A DNA stretch of 64,000 nucleotides from Anaeropeptidivorans aminofermentans (GCF_940670685.1 NZ_OW711693.1:2480001-2544000); one strand, 5' to 3'; shown: positions 8,654 to 19,421, numbered from the stretch's first letter. Notes: generated from the sequence alone by a model not told the origin. Program-made: numbers and translations.

Positions 8654-11194
8654 ATGAGCCAGACGATAAGTAAACAAGAAAAATATTATTTCTCTGACAA
8701 ACTTAAAGAGCAGCTGAGTCAAATATCACAATATCCCTTAACCATTATTGAGGCCCCCAGCGGCTTTGGAAAAACAACAGCAGTTAGGGAATATTTACGA
8801 AACGAGCTTCCTGAGGCGTCCTGCCAATGGTACATATGCTTGGGAGAATCTGCGCCTATAGCATGGCTGGGAATCTGCGAACTGTTTTCCAGAATAAACA
8901 GTGAAGTGGCCAATAATATGAAAAGCTTGAAAATGCCTACCCTGGACACCCTCTTCCATATGACATCATATCTTAAAAATTTGGAATGCCGTAATAAAAC
9001 ATATTTTGTAATCGATAATTACCAGCTTATTAACTTTGATATGCATCGGGAGCTTATAAACGTTTTTTCTATGCACGAAGACCCAAACCTTCACATGATA
9101 TTTATTACTCAGCAGCTGGACTTCAGACAGCAACTCTCCATACATAATAACAATATTCATACAATTGATGCCTCCTCCTTCTTTTTTGACAAAGAGGGTA
9201 TTGCAAACCTCTTTCGCATGGAGGGCTTGCGGATCACAGAAAACGAGTTGGAAAATATTTTTAAAAATACAGAAGGCTGGATTTCTGCTATCCGCCTGCA
9301 GATGATAAACTACAAAGAATCCGGCTCCTTTATTTATTCAGCAGGAATTGAACATCTTGTAGAAACCGCCATTTGGAACCGTTTAGGATCTGTTGAAAAG
9401 GATTTTCTTCTTAAAGTATCTGTTTTTGACAGCTTTACGGCGCAGCAGGCTGCCGAAATACTCGACCATGAAGTCCTGCCCGGAAAAATTGAAGAAGAGC
9501 TTAAATCCAGCGATTTTGTACGGTTCTTACCCGATAAGCGTCTGTTCATTATAAACGGTATTTTTCTGGACTATCTGCGTAATAGATTCTATCACCATCA
9601 GCCAAGAGCATACCAAAAGAAGGTATTCTACAAAGCCGGTATTTCTTGCGCTGCCATGGGACAGTATTGCCTTGCCACAAAATTTTTCTATACTATCAGA
9701 GACTTTGATTCCATACTTTCTTTACCTTTTACCCGTCAATATTTAGATTCCCAAAAAGAAGAATGTGATGAAGCAATGTTTGTGGAAATCGTTCGCGAAT
9801 GTCCGGAAGAAATATTATGTAGGTATCCTTCTGCTATTGTTGTCTTCGGCCATTATGCACATTTAAATGAGCAACACGAAATCTATAAAAAGCTCTGCCG
9901 GCTGCTTCGGTCGCTTATGCAAAATAAACCAAATTTATCGCAGGAAGAAATCCGAAGGTTTAATGCAGAGCTTGTCCTGCTGGAAGTTTTGGGAGAATTC
10001 AACGATATTACTAAAATGAAGGAAGGCTATAAAAAAGCAAGGGATATTTTAGAAGACTCATCTGATATAATCGAGCATAGTACGCCGTGGTTTTCTGTAT
10101 TTCCTACGGCTTTCGGCATTTTTTGGCGTGAATCTGGAAAGCTTGACGAAATGCTTAACACCATTGATGAAATTAGGCCTTTCTACCGTAGCCTCAGTCA
10201 AGGCCAGGGAGCCGGCCTAGGCCATCTTATAAGAGCAGAGGCTGTGCTTTCAAAGGGCGAGGATAACGAAGCGGAAATACTTTGCCATAAGGCCCTTTAT
10301 GAAGCCCGCACCTACAGACAGTTCAGCATTTGTATCTATGCAGAATTAAGCCTTGCTAGGATTTTTATCCTAAGAGGAGATTCTGAGAAATTTTTCACTG
10401 CAATTAAAAATATTCAAAGCTTTGCAACAGATTACTCTGACCCTTCCATACACCGTATGGTGGATATGTGCATGTCAATTATAAGCCTTACGCTGGGGGT
10501 AAAGGATTATGTTGCTCCTTGGTTCTATAATATAGAGGGCATTAGAAAATTACTCTATGCCCCTGTCATTCCGTTTGCGGAAATATGGTATTTTAGGCTT
10601 TTGCTTATAGATAAGCGCTATAATGAGCTCTTTGCCTTTAGCCAGCTTGCTCTGGATACTCTCAGAAACTCCGGTGCAAAAGTTCAATATATGATGCCCC
10701 AGATACATAGCCTCATCTTCCTCTCCCTGGCAAAGCATAAAAGCGGAAATGATTTGGAAGCCCAGATGTATCTAAAAGAGGCCCTTGCCATAGCCCTCCC
10801 CGATCAGGTATATCTTCCCTTTGCCGATTATGATTGCATGACCAATCTGCTTACAGGGATAAATATATGCTATTTCGACAACCCTATGAAATCTGCGCCT
10901 TCCCATAAAAACCAGAAAGAGACATTTATGTTAAACAGCTTCGATGCCTTAACGGAGCTTTGCAAACGGCAGCAAAAGGGCATAAGCACAATAAGAAAAT
11001 CCCTTATTCAGGTTAAATCTACCTTAACATCAAGAGAAAGAGAAATTGCTCTCCTTGCCAAAGAAAGACTCAGTGCAAAGGAAATTGCAGATAAGCTTTA
11101 TATATCGGAAACAACTGTTAAAACGACCCTTAGAAATGTTTACAGCAAGCTTGATATTCATTCAAGAAGTGAGTTGGCAACCATAGAATTTTGA
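8654..11194 (+). CDS. MalT-like LuxR-family transcriptional regulator
   Basis: 846 residues from ATG 8654, chosen because TGGAGGAAACAAG gives a good ribosome binding site there; a longer in-frame start at 8597 has none. It has a STAND-type NTPase head with Walker A EAPSGFGKTT (residues 33-42), a winged-helix and TPR-like helical middle (about 300-770), and a C-terminal GerE/LuxR helix-turn-helix (LTSREREIALLAKERLSAKE, then SETTVKTTLRNVYSKL). Such proteins are ATP-dependent, ligand-triggered activators, with MalT as prototype. Its place among chemoreceptor and cyclic-di-GMP genes suggests it controls this island. The inducer is unknown. The gene ends inside a conserved motif-hairpin element that is also found upstream of the first receptor. 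Confidence 0.93.
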   Translation: MSQTISKQEKYYFSDKLKEQLSQISQYPLTIIEAPSGFGKTTAVREYLRNELPEASCQWYICLGESAPIAWLGICELFSRINSEVANNMKSLKMPTLDTLFHMTSYLKNLECRNKTYFVIDNYQLINFDMHRELINVFSMHEDPNLHMIFITQQLDFRQQLSIHNNNIHTIDASSFFFDKEGIANLFRMEGLRITENELENIFKNTEGWISAIRLQMINYKESGSFIYSAGIEHLVETAIWNRLGSVEKDFLLKVSVFDSFTAQQAAEILDHEVLPGKIEEELKSSDFVRFLPDKRLFIINGIFLDYLRNRFYHHQPRAYQKKVFYKAGISCAAMGQYCLATKFFYTIRDFDSILSLPFTRQYLDSQKEECDEAMFVEIVRECPEEILCRYPSAIVVFGHYAHLNEQHEIYKKLCRLLRSLMQNKPNLSQEEIRRFNAELVLLEVLGEFNDITKMKEGYKKARDILEDSSDIIEHSTPWFSVFPTAFGIFWRESGKLDEMLNTIDEIRPFYRSLSQGQGAGLGHLIRAEAVLSKGEDNEAEILCHKALYEARTYRQFSICIYAELSLARIFILRGDSEKFFTAIKNIQSFATDYSDPSIHRMVDMCMSIISLTLGVKDYVAPWFYNIEGIRKLLYAPVIPFAEIWYFRLLLIDKRYNELFAFSQLALDTLRNSGAKVQYMMPQIHSLIFLSLAKHKSGNDLEAQMYLKEALAIALPDQVYLPFADYDCMTNLLTGINICYFDNPMKSAPSHKNQKETFMLNSFDALTELCKRQQKGISTIRKSLIQVKSTLTSREREIALLAKERLSAKEIADKLYISETTVKTTLRNVYSKLDIHSRSELATIEF

Positions 11195-11276
11195 CGAAAA
11201 ATGTAATTTACTACCCAAAGTGGTATGAAAAAAAACACGGTCCGTTGTATGATTTTATACAGCGGATTGTTTTTTT
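11193..11276 (+). terminator. Motif-hairpin element, copy 2, and LuxR terminator
   Basis: Begins on the stop codon of the LuxR gene: GACGAAAAATG, then TTTACTACCCAAAGTGGTA TGAA (11207-11229), then a stem GGTCCGTTGTAT / ATACAGCGGATT (11239-11250 / 11257-11268) and a T run to 11276. The hairpin should terminate the LuxR transcript. The conserved part before it is the same as at 2781-2825 and may be a regulator site. Confidence 0.65.
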
Positions 11277-11580
11277 GCCATTAGTATTCCTCATAAAAAG
11301 ACTACACAGCTTCGGCTTAATTATAAAGGAGAAGAGCTTTTACATTTATACGGATAGCAGGAGCGCTAATATTATAAGTGCCATTAATAAATATGGAAAA
11401 CAACAAATAACAAAACTATCAAAGGAACTTTAAGAAGGCTTAAACTGCAGCTCCAAATTCATATGGAAAGGTCTATGTCCTCAAAAGGCTTAAATATTAG
11501 CTTACGAAAATAGGCTTTTTTCACATACTTCCATAAAGGATTCAACAATAAGTCACACCGGGGAAAGGAGATTTACAATA
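11277..11580. other. Spacer between LuxR terminator and DUF2442-like gene
   Basis: About 300 bp with no supported gene. A reading frame overlapping the LuxR stop runs to 11433 but crosses the terminator and has no ribosome binding site. The end carries the AAAGGAGA signal of the next gene. Confidence 0.45.
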
Positions 11581-11916
11581 TTGGATATTAACGCCATTAA
11601 AACCAGTATAGAGGCAAATAATGTGCCAGATGCAATGGAAATGAAGCATCAAAGCAAAAGCAATGGATATTTCAGAAGCGTTCAGGCCCTTCCGGGATAT
11701 CATCTTGAAGTAACCATGGAGACCGGCTCGATTATCCATTTTAATTTCCGCAGCAGACTCAATACCGCTCGGTTTGGAAGGCTTATAGATGAAGAATTAT
11801 TCCAAAGTGTACAAACAGACGGAAATTACTTGATATTTCATAAAGCCGGAATTATGCCTGTCAAAGTCACCGCATCTGAATTCATGGATTTGGTTCTAAT
11901 TGATAGGAGCAAATAA
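11581..11916 (+). CDS. DUF2442-like small protein
   Basis: 111 residues from TTG 11581, with AAAGGAGA upstream. The pattern resembles DUF2442: a strand pair with LPGYHLEVTMETGSIIHFNF, then RFGRLIDEELFQSVQTDGNYLIF. It is soluble with no signal peptide. It lies 24 bp before a chemoreceptor, so co-transcription is likely and a role linked to that receptor or to the LuxR protein is possible. DUF2442 proteins have no firmly assigned activity. Family assignment is by overall pattern only. Confidence 0.65.
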   Translation: MDINAIKTSIEANNVPDAMEMKHQSKSNGYFRSVQALPGYHLEVTMETGSIIHFNFRSRLNTARFGRLIDEELFQSVQTDGNYLIFHKAGIMPVKVTASEFMDLVLIDRSK

Positions 11917-11940
11917 ATCTATATAAAAGAGGGATGAAAT

Positions 11941-14097
11941 ATGTTTAAAAATAAAAGGATTTCTAAGAAATCAGGTTCATATTCAAAGGGGTTCAAATCA
12001 CTTTTTACAAGAATTCTTACATTCGTAGGGTTACCTGTTGTCATTACCTTTTTGCTTGTAAGCTTCGTACTGTTGAGCCTTGTAAATAATGCCGTCACCA
12101 GGCTCACGACAAACGAATTAAGTGCAAAATCCCTTGCAGCTTCTTATAGTATTAATAATTATTTTGAAAAACACCTTGAAATTGTAAAGACCCTTGCCGG
12201 AAATTCCGAACTGGAAACACTGTTTACCTCTGTCAAACCTGGTATAAAAATCGGTGATTATGACAATTTTCCTCAAATTAAAAGTACTCTTGAGAATGTG
12301 CAAAATGCAAACCCAGAATCAGTTATGTCCGTATGGATTGTAGATATTGATTCAAGCCAGCTTGCTCAGGCAGATGGATACCTTTCAGAAGAAAGCTGGG
12401 ACGTACAAAAACGGCCGTGGTTTATCCAGATGAAAAGTGTAAATTCTTCTATTTTAACAGACCCTTATGAAGATACCTCCACTAAATTGCAGGTAGTTAC
12501 CGTGGCTTCCCCTATATTTAAACCGGATACCCAAGAAATTATTGGGGTCGCCGGCATAGATTTTTCGCTGGAAACCCTCAGTGAAACCATCAAAGGATAT
12601 ACCCTTGGAGAAAAGGGATTTTACATACTCTCAACCGGAGCAGGTCAGATTATATATCACCCTGTTGCCGAAAATATTAATAAAAATATCGCTGACACAG
12701 ACATGTCGGAAAATATTAAAGAAGCCTTACTTTCTAAATCAGAAGGAAGCCTTTCATACACCTCTCACGGCATTAAAAGCCACGGCTATGTTTCACCGGT
12801 AGGAAAAACAGGCTGGACCGTAACGACCGGCTTACCTAATGATGAATTTAAGCAAGAATTTTTTGAAGTCCGTACAGCTATGCTTGCCACCTTCGCAATT
12901 GCCATAGCTGCCATAATGGCTGTGCTGCTGATTTTATCAAGTCAAATAGTAGCACCAATAAAAGCCCTTACAAAGACCGCCAATATGATTGCAGAAGGAA
13001 ACCTTGATGTTTCAGCTGAAGTGAGCTCCCGTGATGAAATAGGTCAGATGGCAGATGCCATTAACCGCACTGTTATACAGCTTCGCCAGTATATCGCCTA
13101 TATAAAGGAAATTACCTCTACCCTTGAAAATATGGCCTTGGGAGATATGCGTATTCACCTTAAAGAAGACTATGTGGGTGAATTTGCATCTATCCGGTCG
13201 GCTTTTACAATGCTTTCCAATTCATTAAATCATACCCTTCGCACTATTGATACTGCTGCCGAACAAGTAAGCGCCGGTTCTTCCCAGGTTGCAAGCGGCG
13301 CCCAGGCCCTTGCTTCAGGCTCAACTGAACAGGCAGCTTCTGTGGAAGAATTAAGTGCTTCCATCGAAAGAATCGCGGAACATGTGTCTGAAAATTCGTC
13401 TAACGTAATTGCCGCTGCTGGCTATATCGAGCAGGCAGGCACAGCAGTAAACGAAGGAAACGAACATATGAAGCAGCTTGCCGGTGCAATGGCAGAAATT
13501 AACTCTGCTTCTAATCAAATAGCAAATATTACAAAGGTTATTGAAGACATTGCCTTCCAGACAAATATTCTGGCTCTTAACGCCGCTATTGAAGCAGCTC
13601 GGGCAGGAAATGCAGGAAAAGGCTTTGCTGTTGTAGCTGATGAAGTTCGAAGCCTGGCAGCAAAGTCTGCAGAAGCTGTTAGGCAGACGGGAGAGCTGAT
13701 TGAGGCTTCTGTTGCAACCGTTAAAAAGGGTACAGAAATTACCACTCAAACATCCCATATCCTTCAAGATGTAAGTGAAAAAACAGTTAAGGTCAGCGAA
13801 AGCTTTGATAAAATTGAGAAGGCATCTGCCGAACAAACCCTTGCAATTGAACAAATTAAAGACGGTATTACCCAAGTTTCTGCCGTTGTGCAAAATAATG
13901 CTGCAACAGCAGAAGAAAATTCTGCAACCAGCCAAGAAATGTCTGCCCAGGCTGCTACCCTGCGGGAAGAAGTAGGTAAATTCAAACTGGATACGGAAAC
14001 AGGAAATAACGATATTCCAATAATGCCCAGGTTTACAGGCGCTCCCGAGATCTTTGACCCAATACTAAAAACTTCCTATGAGTTGGGCAAGTATTAA
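11941..14097 (+). CDS. Methyl-accepting chemotaxis protein, dCache-type sensor, with C-terminal tail
   Basis: 718 residues. TM1 about 25-48, double-Cache-like extracellular domain ([30 protein letters not shown]), TM2 about 313-335, HAMP plus a second HAMP-like segment, and the MCP signalling hairpin ([20 protein letters not shown]). The cytoplasmic part is nearly identical to the receptor at 3514; the sensor is clearly homologous but diverged, which suggests a changed ligand. After the shared end VGKFKLD there is a 30-residue flexible tail that ends SYELGKY. The next receptor has the same type of tail ending STLGKY. A receptor tail of this form may tether adaptation enzymes, as the CheR-binding pentapeptide does in enterics (inference). 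Confidence 0.95.
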   Translation: MFKNKRISKKSGSYSKGFKSLFTRILTFVGLPVVITFLLVSFVLLSLVNNAVTRLTTNELSAKSLAASYSINNYFEKHLEIVKTLAGNSELETLFTSVKPGIKIGDYDNFPQIKSTLENVQNANPESVMSVWIVDIDSSQLAQADGYLSEESWDVQKRPWFIQMKSVNSSILTDPYEDTSTKLQVVTVASPIFKPDTQEIIGVAGIDFSLETLSETIKGYTLGEKGFYILSTGAGQIIYHPVAENINKNIADTDMSENIKEALLSKSEGSLSYTSHGIKSHGYVSPVGKTGWTVTTGLPNDEFKQEFFEVRTAMLATFAIAIAAIMAVLLILSSQIVAPIKALTKTANMIAEGNLDVSAEVSSRDEIGQMADAINRTVIQLRQYIAYIKEITSTLENMALGDMRIHLKEDYVGEFASIRSAFTMLSNSLNHTLRTIDTAAEQVSAGSSQVASGAQALASGSTEQAASVEELSASIERIAEHVSENSSNVIAAAGYIEQAGTAVNEGNEHMKQLAGAMAEINSASNQIANITKVIEDIAFQTNILALNAAIEAARAGNAGKGFAVVADEVRSLAAKSAEAVRQTGELIEASVATVKKGTEITTQTSHILQDVSEKTVKVSESFDKIEKASAEQTLAIEQIKDGITQVSAVVQNNAATAEENSATSQEMSAQAATLREEVGKFKLDTETGNNDIPIMPRFTGAPEIFDPILKTSYELGKY

Positions 14098-14128
14098 AAC
14101 AGTAGAATTTTAAATTGGAGGGACTATT

Positions 14129-15952
14129 ATGGCTACAGCCAAAGTAAAAAAAGGCAAAAACAGCTTAATTAAAAATTTATCTATCGGTAAAAAACTAATC
14201 ACAGGCTTTGGTATTGTGCTTATTTTAATGCTGCTATCTGCAGCTTTGTCACTCTACAGCATCAATAACATAAATCAGCAAATCAGCTTATACGGAGAAT
14301 ACACGGTTCCCAATGCAGAGCATGTTAGAAGCATGCAAGTAAATATGCAGGGCATTTTGCACACTTTACTTGAGGCCATAACCGCCGATAATCTAAAGGG
14401 CTCAAAAGATGCGCTGGACAAAGCCGAAAATTACGGCAGGTTAATTGTAGCTGAATTAGATTTTTATGAAAATAACCAGCGAAACCATGACAGGGACGCA
14501 GATATTGAACAAATAAAAATAATTATTACTGAAGCCGCGGAAAAACGGCACGAAATTAGCGAGCTTATTCTCACCCGCTCAGATTTTAACATCGCCAAAG
14601 CGCTGAATCTATATAGAAATGAATATAAACCGAGAATTGATAAGGCCATGGATATTCTGCTTCAATTTTCAACATCCGCTAAAGACCGGGCAGCACAACA
14701 AAGCGCCGACGCTTATGCATCTTCTGTTTCCGCATGGGTTATGGTTACAGCCTGTATCGCAGTATCTGTCGGGCTTACAATTATAGTAATAATTTCCATA
14801 AGAAAGTCCATACTCGACCCGATTAACGAAATCGTAAATGCCTACTACGAAATATCCAAAGGCAATACCAAGGCTCAAATAAATTACGAAAGCCGTGACG
14901 AACTTGGCCAAATGGCAAAGCTTATTCAAAAAACCAACGAATTGCAAAAGGCTCTTATTGAAGATATTGTTGAGAAGTTTATAAAAATATCTACGGGTGA
15001 CCTTAGGCTTCAAGTGGATTTGGATTATCCCGGTGATTATGCTATTCTTAAGCAAACAATGGAAAAAACTGTTTCCACCTTGAACCATACCATGAAAGCT
15101 ATAAATACCGCTGCCGAGCAGGTCAGCACAGGTTCTTCCCAGGTTGCAGACGGAGCCCAGCTTCTTGCGGCAGGCTCTACAGAGCAGGCGGCTTCTGTAG
15201 AAGAATTAAATGCCTCTATTATAAAAATTGCCGAACAGGCGGCAGAAAACTCCGATAATGTAAAAATAGCAAGGCAGCAGGCTGAACAGGCCGGAGCCGA
15301 TGCCAACAGCGGAAATGAGCATATGAAGCATCTTGCCGATGCAATGAAAGATATTAACTCTGCCTCCAATCAAATAGCAAGCATTACAAAGGTAATTGAA
15401 GACATTGCCTTCCAGACAAATATCCTTGCCCTTAACGCTGCCATTGAAGCGGCTCGTGCCGGAGATGCCGGAAAGGGCTTTGCTGTGGTAGCTGATGAGG
15501 TTAGAAGCCTTGCCGCAAAATCTGCAGAGGCTACGAAAAAAACCAGCGAATTAATTCAAAATTCGGTTGCCACAGTATCTCATGGTACAGAAATCACAGC
15601 TCAAACGGCGCAAGTTTTACTGGATTTGGGAATAAATGCACAGCAGGTAATGGACGTTATGGTTAAAATCGAACAAGCCTCCGCTGAACAGGCTAATGCC
15701 ATTGAACAAATTAAACAGGGCTTAGTTCAGGTTTCCGCCGTTATCCAAAATAACGCCGCCACTGCGGAAGAAAATTCCGCAACCAGTGAAGAAATGTCTG
15801 CCCAGGCGGCAACTCTTCGTGAAGAAGTAGGTAAATTCAAGCTGGATACGGAAGCAGAAAAAGATAATATTTTAGTAATTCCCCAGTTAACAGCCCCATC
15901 TAACACATCAGAACTTATGATTATGAATTCTTCCACATTGGGTAAGTATTAA
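14129..15952 (+). CDS. Methyl-accepting chemotaxis protein, four-helix-bundle sensor
   Basis: 607 residues, 31 bp after the previous receptor and with GGAGG upstream, so co-transcribed. TM1 is about 21-44 and TM2 about 200-222; the ~155-residue extracellular part is all helical (4HB_MCP-like: [20 protein letters not shown]) rather than Cache. Then HAMP ([19 protein letters not shown]), a second HAMP-like segment and the signalling hairpin with [20 protein letters not shown]. The end has the tail SSTLGKY. Signalling domain shares its core with the two Cache receptors, but differs in flanks ([11 protein letters not shown]). Ligand unknown; 4HB sensors often bind small molecules at the dimer interface. 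Confidence 0.95.
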   Translation: MATAKVKKGKNSLIKNLSIGKKLITGFGIVLILMLLSAALSLYSINNINQQISLYGEYTVPNAEHVRSMQVNMQGILHTLLEAITADNLKGSKDALDKAENYGRLIVAELDFYENNQRNHDRDADIEQIKIIITEAAEKRHEISELILTRSDFNIAKALNLYRNEYKPRIDKAMDILLQFSTSAKDRAAQQSADAYASSVSAWVMVTACIAVSVGLTIIVIISIRKSILDPINEIVNAYYEISKGNTKAQINYESRDELGQMAKLIQKTNELQKALIEDIVEKFIKISTGDLRLQVDLDYPGDYAILKQTMEKTVSTLNHTMKAINTAAEQVSTGSSQVADGAQLLAAGSTEQAASVEELNASIIKIAEQAAENSDNVKIARQQAEQAGADANSGNEHMKHLADAMKDINSASNQIASITKVIEDIAFQTNILALNAAIEAARAGDAGKGFAVVADEVRSLAAKSAEATKKTSELIQNSVATVSHGTEITAQTAQVLLDLGINAQQVMDVMVKIEQASAEQANAIEQIKQGLVQVSAVIQNNAATAEENSATSEEMSAQAATLREEVGKFKLDTEAEKDNILVIPQLTAPSNTSELMIMNSSTLGKY

Positions 15953-16116
15953 ATCCATAGGATTTTAATTTGGGGATTCACATGGATATAGCTGAAATAA
16001 AAGATGTAAAGACAGCTTTATGCCTTTTGACCTATATAGCCCACACCTTCTTAATATATCCTCATAGGCAATAGAAGGCCAGTCCAAACATCGAAAATTT
16101 AAGGAAGAATAAGCCG
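15953..16116. other. Short spacer with a 30-codon frame
   Basis: An ATG frame at 15981 (MDIAEIKDVKTALCLL...) runs 30 codons with only a weak ribosome binding site. It is probably debris rather than a gene. Confidence 0.3.
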
Positions 16117-16496
16117 ATGAACCGCAAGAAAATAAAATGGGCTATTAAAACATTTTTAGCTGTAGCCGCCATGCTCATAGGCTCTCTCGCTGTACTCATT
16201 GCCTTATCTATCTTATGTATCAGCAAGGAAATGACAGATAAGGTTAACGACGAGTTTTCAGGATTTTCTGCCCAAAACGGAATTATCAGAGAATCGTTAG
16301 CAATACCACAAAGGCCGCAGAAAATCTTAAAAGCGTTATCTCAGATGTTGGTTATTGCAACAGTTTCAGCAGAGATGAAAACTTTTCTGCAAATCTTACC
16401 TTACCTGCAAGAGACAGCATTGTGGAAAGTATCAGGCTTTCATCGCTTTATAAAAGTGAACTTAGAAAATATTTATACCCTAGGCATTGTTTGTAA
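16117..16496 (+). pseudogene. Frameshifted remnant of a membrane sensor protein
   Basis: The ATG 16117 frame starts like a membrane sensor (basic MNRKKIKWAIK, then a membrane segment AVAAMLIGSLAVLIALSILC and KEMTDKVNDEFSG). After about nt 16290 its composition becomes unlikely. The +2 frame instead reads sensibly (NTTKAAENLKSVISDVG, SANLTLPARDS, SSLYKSELRKYLYP) to TAA 16496. I infer one frameshift near 16290-16310 and loss of the whole C-terminal output domain. It may be the front end of a former receptor or cyclic-di-GMP enzyme. The ORF in the first frame reaches 16512, but I do not regard it as a real protein. Confidence 0.55.
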
Positions 16497-16619
16497 AAAG
16501 AAAAACCGATGAATGTTTTGCGAAAAAATATATGAGAGTTTTGATTTTACAAACAAGCCCTGACAAGCTTTCGGAATTTTTTATAAATTATACAATTATG
16601 AATCAAAAGGGGGAATTAT

Positions 16620-19421
16620 GTGAAAAACATTAAGAAAGAGACTACTCAGATACCGAATAAAATAGTCATTCCGGTATTGATTTTCTGCGGCCTTGTGTTT
16701 GCGGTATCCATAATTCTACTTTTTACACAACAAAAACAGAAGCTAGATGAAGAGTTTAAAAGTATGATTATCAACAGCCTTAATATACATACTAAAAGCA
16801 ATGCCGCTGCCATTAATAATGCCATTGAGAATGCAGGCGGTATATTGGAAATTACGAAAGAAATGCTTTTATCAACGGATACTAATAATCCCCAAGGCAT
16901 TTTAGCGCAACTGAATACAATGAATTCCGCCCTGTTCATCGGGTATATCAGCGCCCATGAAATTATAACAGAGGCATTATCCACTGTGGTCCAGGCAGAC
17001 GGAGAAGACGTCGGCAAGAGACTTTTACAGGGTGAAACCGTTGTAGGAAAAATACGCTATTTTCAATCTTTACGGGGTCATTTTCTTCCTTTAGTTTTAC
17101 CGGTGCAAGAAAACGGAAGCACAGCAGGCGCTCTGTATGCTCATATCAAGGCAGAGGGGCTGCTTCCTGATAATTCCGAAAGCGCCATATATCAAGATGT
17201 ACAAAGCTGCCTAATTACAAGTAATGGTGATATTTTCTTTAATACCTTCCTGCCAGGTCAGGAAGGAAACCTCTATGAAACTCTTAATGCATATGGCCTT
17301 ACCCCAGATGAAATTAAAAACATTACGGCAATTATCAATAGTCCTCATATGGACAGCACCGTTTTTAACCGCCATGGAGAAGTTTACTTTGTATCCGCTT
17401 CCCCATTGGAATATAACGGCTGGCATCTGGTCTCTTTCGTTCGTGGGCCGGATGTACTTCTGCGTTCGGCAAATATCTTTAAAGATCTGGTGACTACCAG
17501 CGCCGTATCGATCTTTCTTACTGCAGGGACCGCCTGCGTTGTTTTCATGCTGCTTCTTTTCAGCAAAAAAGAGCTGGAAAAAGAACAGCGTCGTAATAGT
17601 GAACTTGCACAAAGGCTTAAAGCTATGTTTGACCAGCATAATGCTTTAAAAGTAGTCCTTGATGCCGAAACCCAAGAAATTATGGACGTAAATCCTGCCG
17701 CATGTAAATATTTCGGCTCTACTCGGCATGAAATGCTTGGCCGTAAGATTCAAGATTTCACTTTGCTCTCTTTTGACATTCTTGATGAGAAATTCCAGAA
17801 CGCTGAAAGCGGCAAAGTCATATTTTTAGCGGCTCCCCATCGCGTTCAAAGCGGAACCATTAAGCTTCTCGATGTTTATGCCTCTATTATCCGTGACGGT
17901 AACCGGAATCTGGTTTATGGAATTCTCTTTGATTCAACAGACAGAGAGCAGTACCGTAATGATCTGTATCGTGAAAAAGAACTTCTTCGGACAACGCTGC
18001 AGTCCATTGGCGACGGCGTAGTTACAACGGATAATCTTGGCCTTATTACCAGTTTAAATGAAGTTGCTAAGAAATTAACCGGCTGGAAAAACGGCACAGC
18101 TATCGGCAAGTCCTTTACGGAAGTGTTTATCCTCCGCAATGAAGAAACCGGCCAGCCGGCAGAAAACCCCATACAGAAGGTCTTGGAAACAGGCAGAATC
18201 ATAGGCCTCGCAAACCACACAGAGCTTGTAAAAAGCCATGGAGAATGTATTCCCATTGCCGACAGCGCAGCCCCTATCAAGGCGGAGGATGGAGAGACCT
18301 TCGGTGTCGTTATGGTATTCCGTGATGTCAGCGACGAAAAAAAATATAGTAAGCAAATTGAATTTTTAAGCTACCATGACTCTTTAACAGGCTTATATAA
18401 CAGGCGCTACATTGAAGAGATGATGGTCCGCCTTGATGCAGAAGAGCATTACCCCGTTTCAGTCATTATGGCAGACGTTAACGGCCTAAAAATCACAAAC
18501 GATGTATTTGGGCATAAAGCAGGAGACGCTTTGCTTAAAAACGTAGCTGACCTTATGCGAAAATGCTGCAGAGAGACTGATTTTATTGCCCGATTAGGCG
18601 GCGATGAATTTGTTATCCTTATGCCGGAAACAAGTTTGGAATCAGCGGAAGTAATTATCCAGAGAATCAAAGATACCCATATTGCAATTGAAGGCAATCT
18701 CTCCCTTAGCCTGTCACTGGGCTGTGCCTATAAAGATACGGCTGAAAGCAGTATTCAAGCAGCCATGCAGAAAGCTGAGGAATATATGTATCAGCAGAAG
18801 CTTCTTGACGGAAAAAGCTACCGAAACTCCATTATCAGTACCTTGCTTGCTACCCTCTACGAAAAAAGCAATGAAACAGAAGAACATTCGAAGCGCCTTG
18901 AAACATACTGCCATGAAATAGGCAGAAAGCTTCAGCTTTCCTCTAAGGAGATGGACGAGCTTTCTTTATTGGCTCTTCTCCATGATATTGGAAAAGTCAG
19001 CATCAATCCAAATATTCTGCAAAAGCCCGGCACTCTTACCTCTATAGAATGGGAAGAGATGAAGCGGCATCCTGAAATCGGTTACCGAATTGCCCAGGCT
19101 ACCCCGGAACTGGCGGTTATAGCAGATTTAATACTGTCCCACCATGAGCGCTGGGACGGAGAAGGTTACCCGCGAAGACTAAAAGAAGAAGAAATTCCCT
19201 TTGCCTGCCGTATTCTTTCTGTGGTAGATGCCTTCGATGCCATGACTAACGACAGGATATACCGTCAGGCTATGAGCCCTCAAGAGGCACTGGTTGAAAT
19301 TATAATAAATGCGGGGAAGCAATTTGATCCACAGGTGGCAAATCTCTTAATCGAAATTATTGCAAGTGAAGATGAAAGTTTAGTATTGGAGGATTTATAC
19401 CATGACAAATGTACCAAATAA
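16620..19421 (+). CDS. PAS-PAS-GGDEF-HD-GYP cyclic-di-GMP protein
   Basis: 933 residues from GTG 16620 with AAGGGGGAA upstream. TM1 about 17-38, extracellular sensor about 39-290, TM2 about 292-315, PAS about 335-440, PAS about 455-570, GGDEF about 580-730, HD-GYP about 736-918. GGDEF is intact (ARLGGDEF) and preceded by RETD, a proper RxxD inhibitory site, so it can probably make cyclic-di-GMP under product control. The HD-GYP domain keeps HDIGK, HPEIG, SHHERWDGEGYP and DAFDAM, so it can probably hydrolyse it. The next gene overlaps by 20 bp. Different class of hydrolase from the EAL protein at 5750, giving the island two independent turnover enzymes. Confidence 0.94.
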   Translation: MKNIKKETTQIPNKIVIPVLIFCGLVFAVSIILLFTQQKQKLDEEFKSMIINSLNIHTKSNAAAINNAIENAGGILEITKEMLLSTDTNNPQGILAQLNTMNSALFIGYISAHEIITEALSTVVQADGEDVGKRLLQGETVVGKIRYFQSLRGHFLPLVLPVQENGSTAGALYAHIKAEGLLPDNSESAIYQDVQSCLITSNGDIFFNTFLPGQEGNLYETLNAYGLTPDEIKNITAIINSPHMDSTVFNRHGEVYFVSASPLEYNGWHLVSFVRGPDVLLRSANIFKDLVTTSAVSIFLTAGTACVVFMLLLFSKKELEKEQRRNSELAQRLKAMFDQHNALKVVLDAETQEIMDVNPAACKYFGSTRHEMLGRKIQDFTLLSFDILDEKFQNAESGKVIFLAAPHRVQSGTIKLLDVYASIIRDGNRNLVYGILFDSTDREQYRNDLYREKELLRTTLQSIGDGVVTTDNLGLITSLNEVAKKLTGWKNGTAIGKSFTEVFILRNEETGQPAENPIQKVLETGRIIGLANHTELVKSHGECIPIADSAAPIKAEDGETFGVVMVFRDVSDEKKYSKQIEFLSYHDSLTGLYNRRYIEEMMVRLDAEEHYPVSVIMADVNGLKITNDVFGHKAGDALLKNVADLMRKCCRETDFIARLGGDEFVILMPETSLESAEVIIQRIKDTHIAIEGNLSLSLSLGCAYKDTAESSIQAAMQKAEEYMYQQKLLDGKSYRNSIISTLLATLYEKSNETEEHSKRLETYCHEIGRKLQLSSKEMDELSLLALLHDIGKVSINPNILQKPGTLTSIEWEEMKRHPEIGYRIAQATPELAVIADLILSHHERWDGEGYPRRLKEEEIPFACRILSVVDAFDAMTNDRIYRQAMSPQEALVEIIINAGKQFDPQVANLLIEIIASEDESLVLEDLYHDKCTK

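Noticed and set aside
11191-11433. 80-codon frame overlapping the LuxR stop
   Set aside because: It runs through the terminator hairpin, has no ribosome binding site and no recognisable similarity.
13351-13935. Long minus-strand frames inside the chemoreceptor genes (also 4927-5469 and 14669-15088)
   Set aside because: They are mirror frames caused by the codon bias of the MCP signalling domain, without ribosome binding sites.
16117-16512. Intact 131-residue membrane protein
   Set aside because: The second half is read in the wrong frame; the +2 frame has the more protein-like sequence, so I call a frameshifted remnant.
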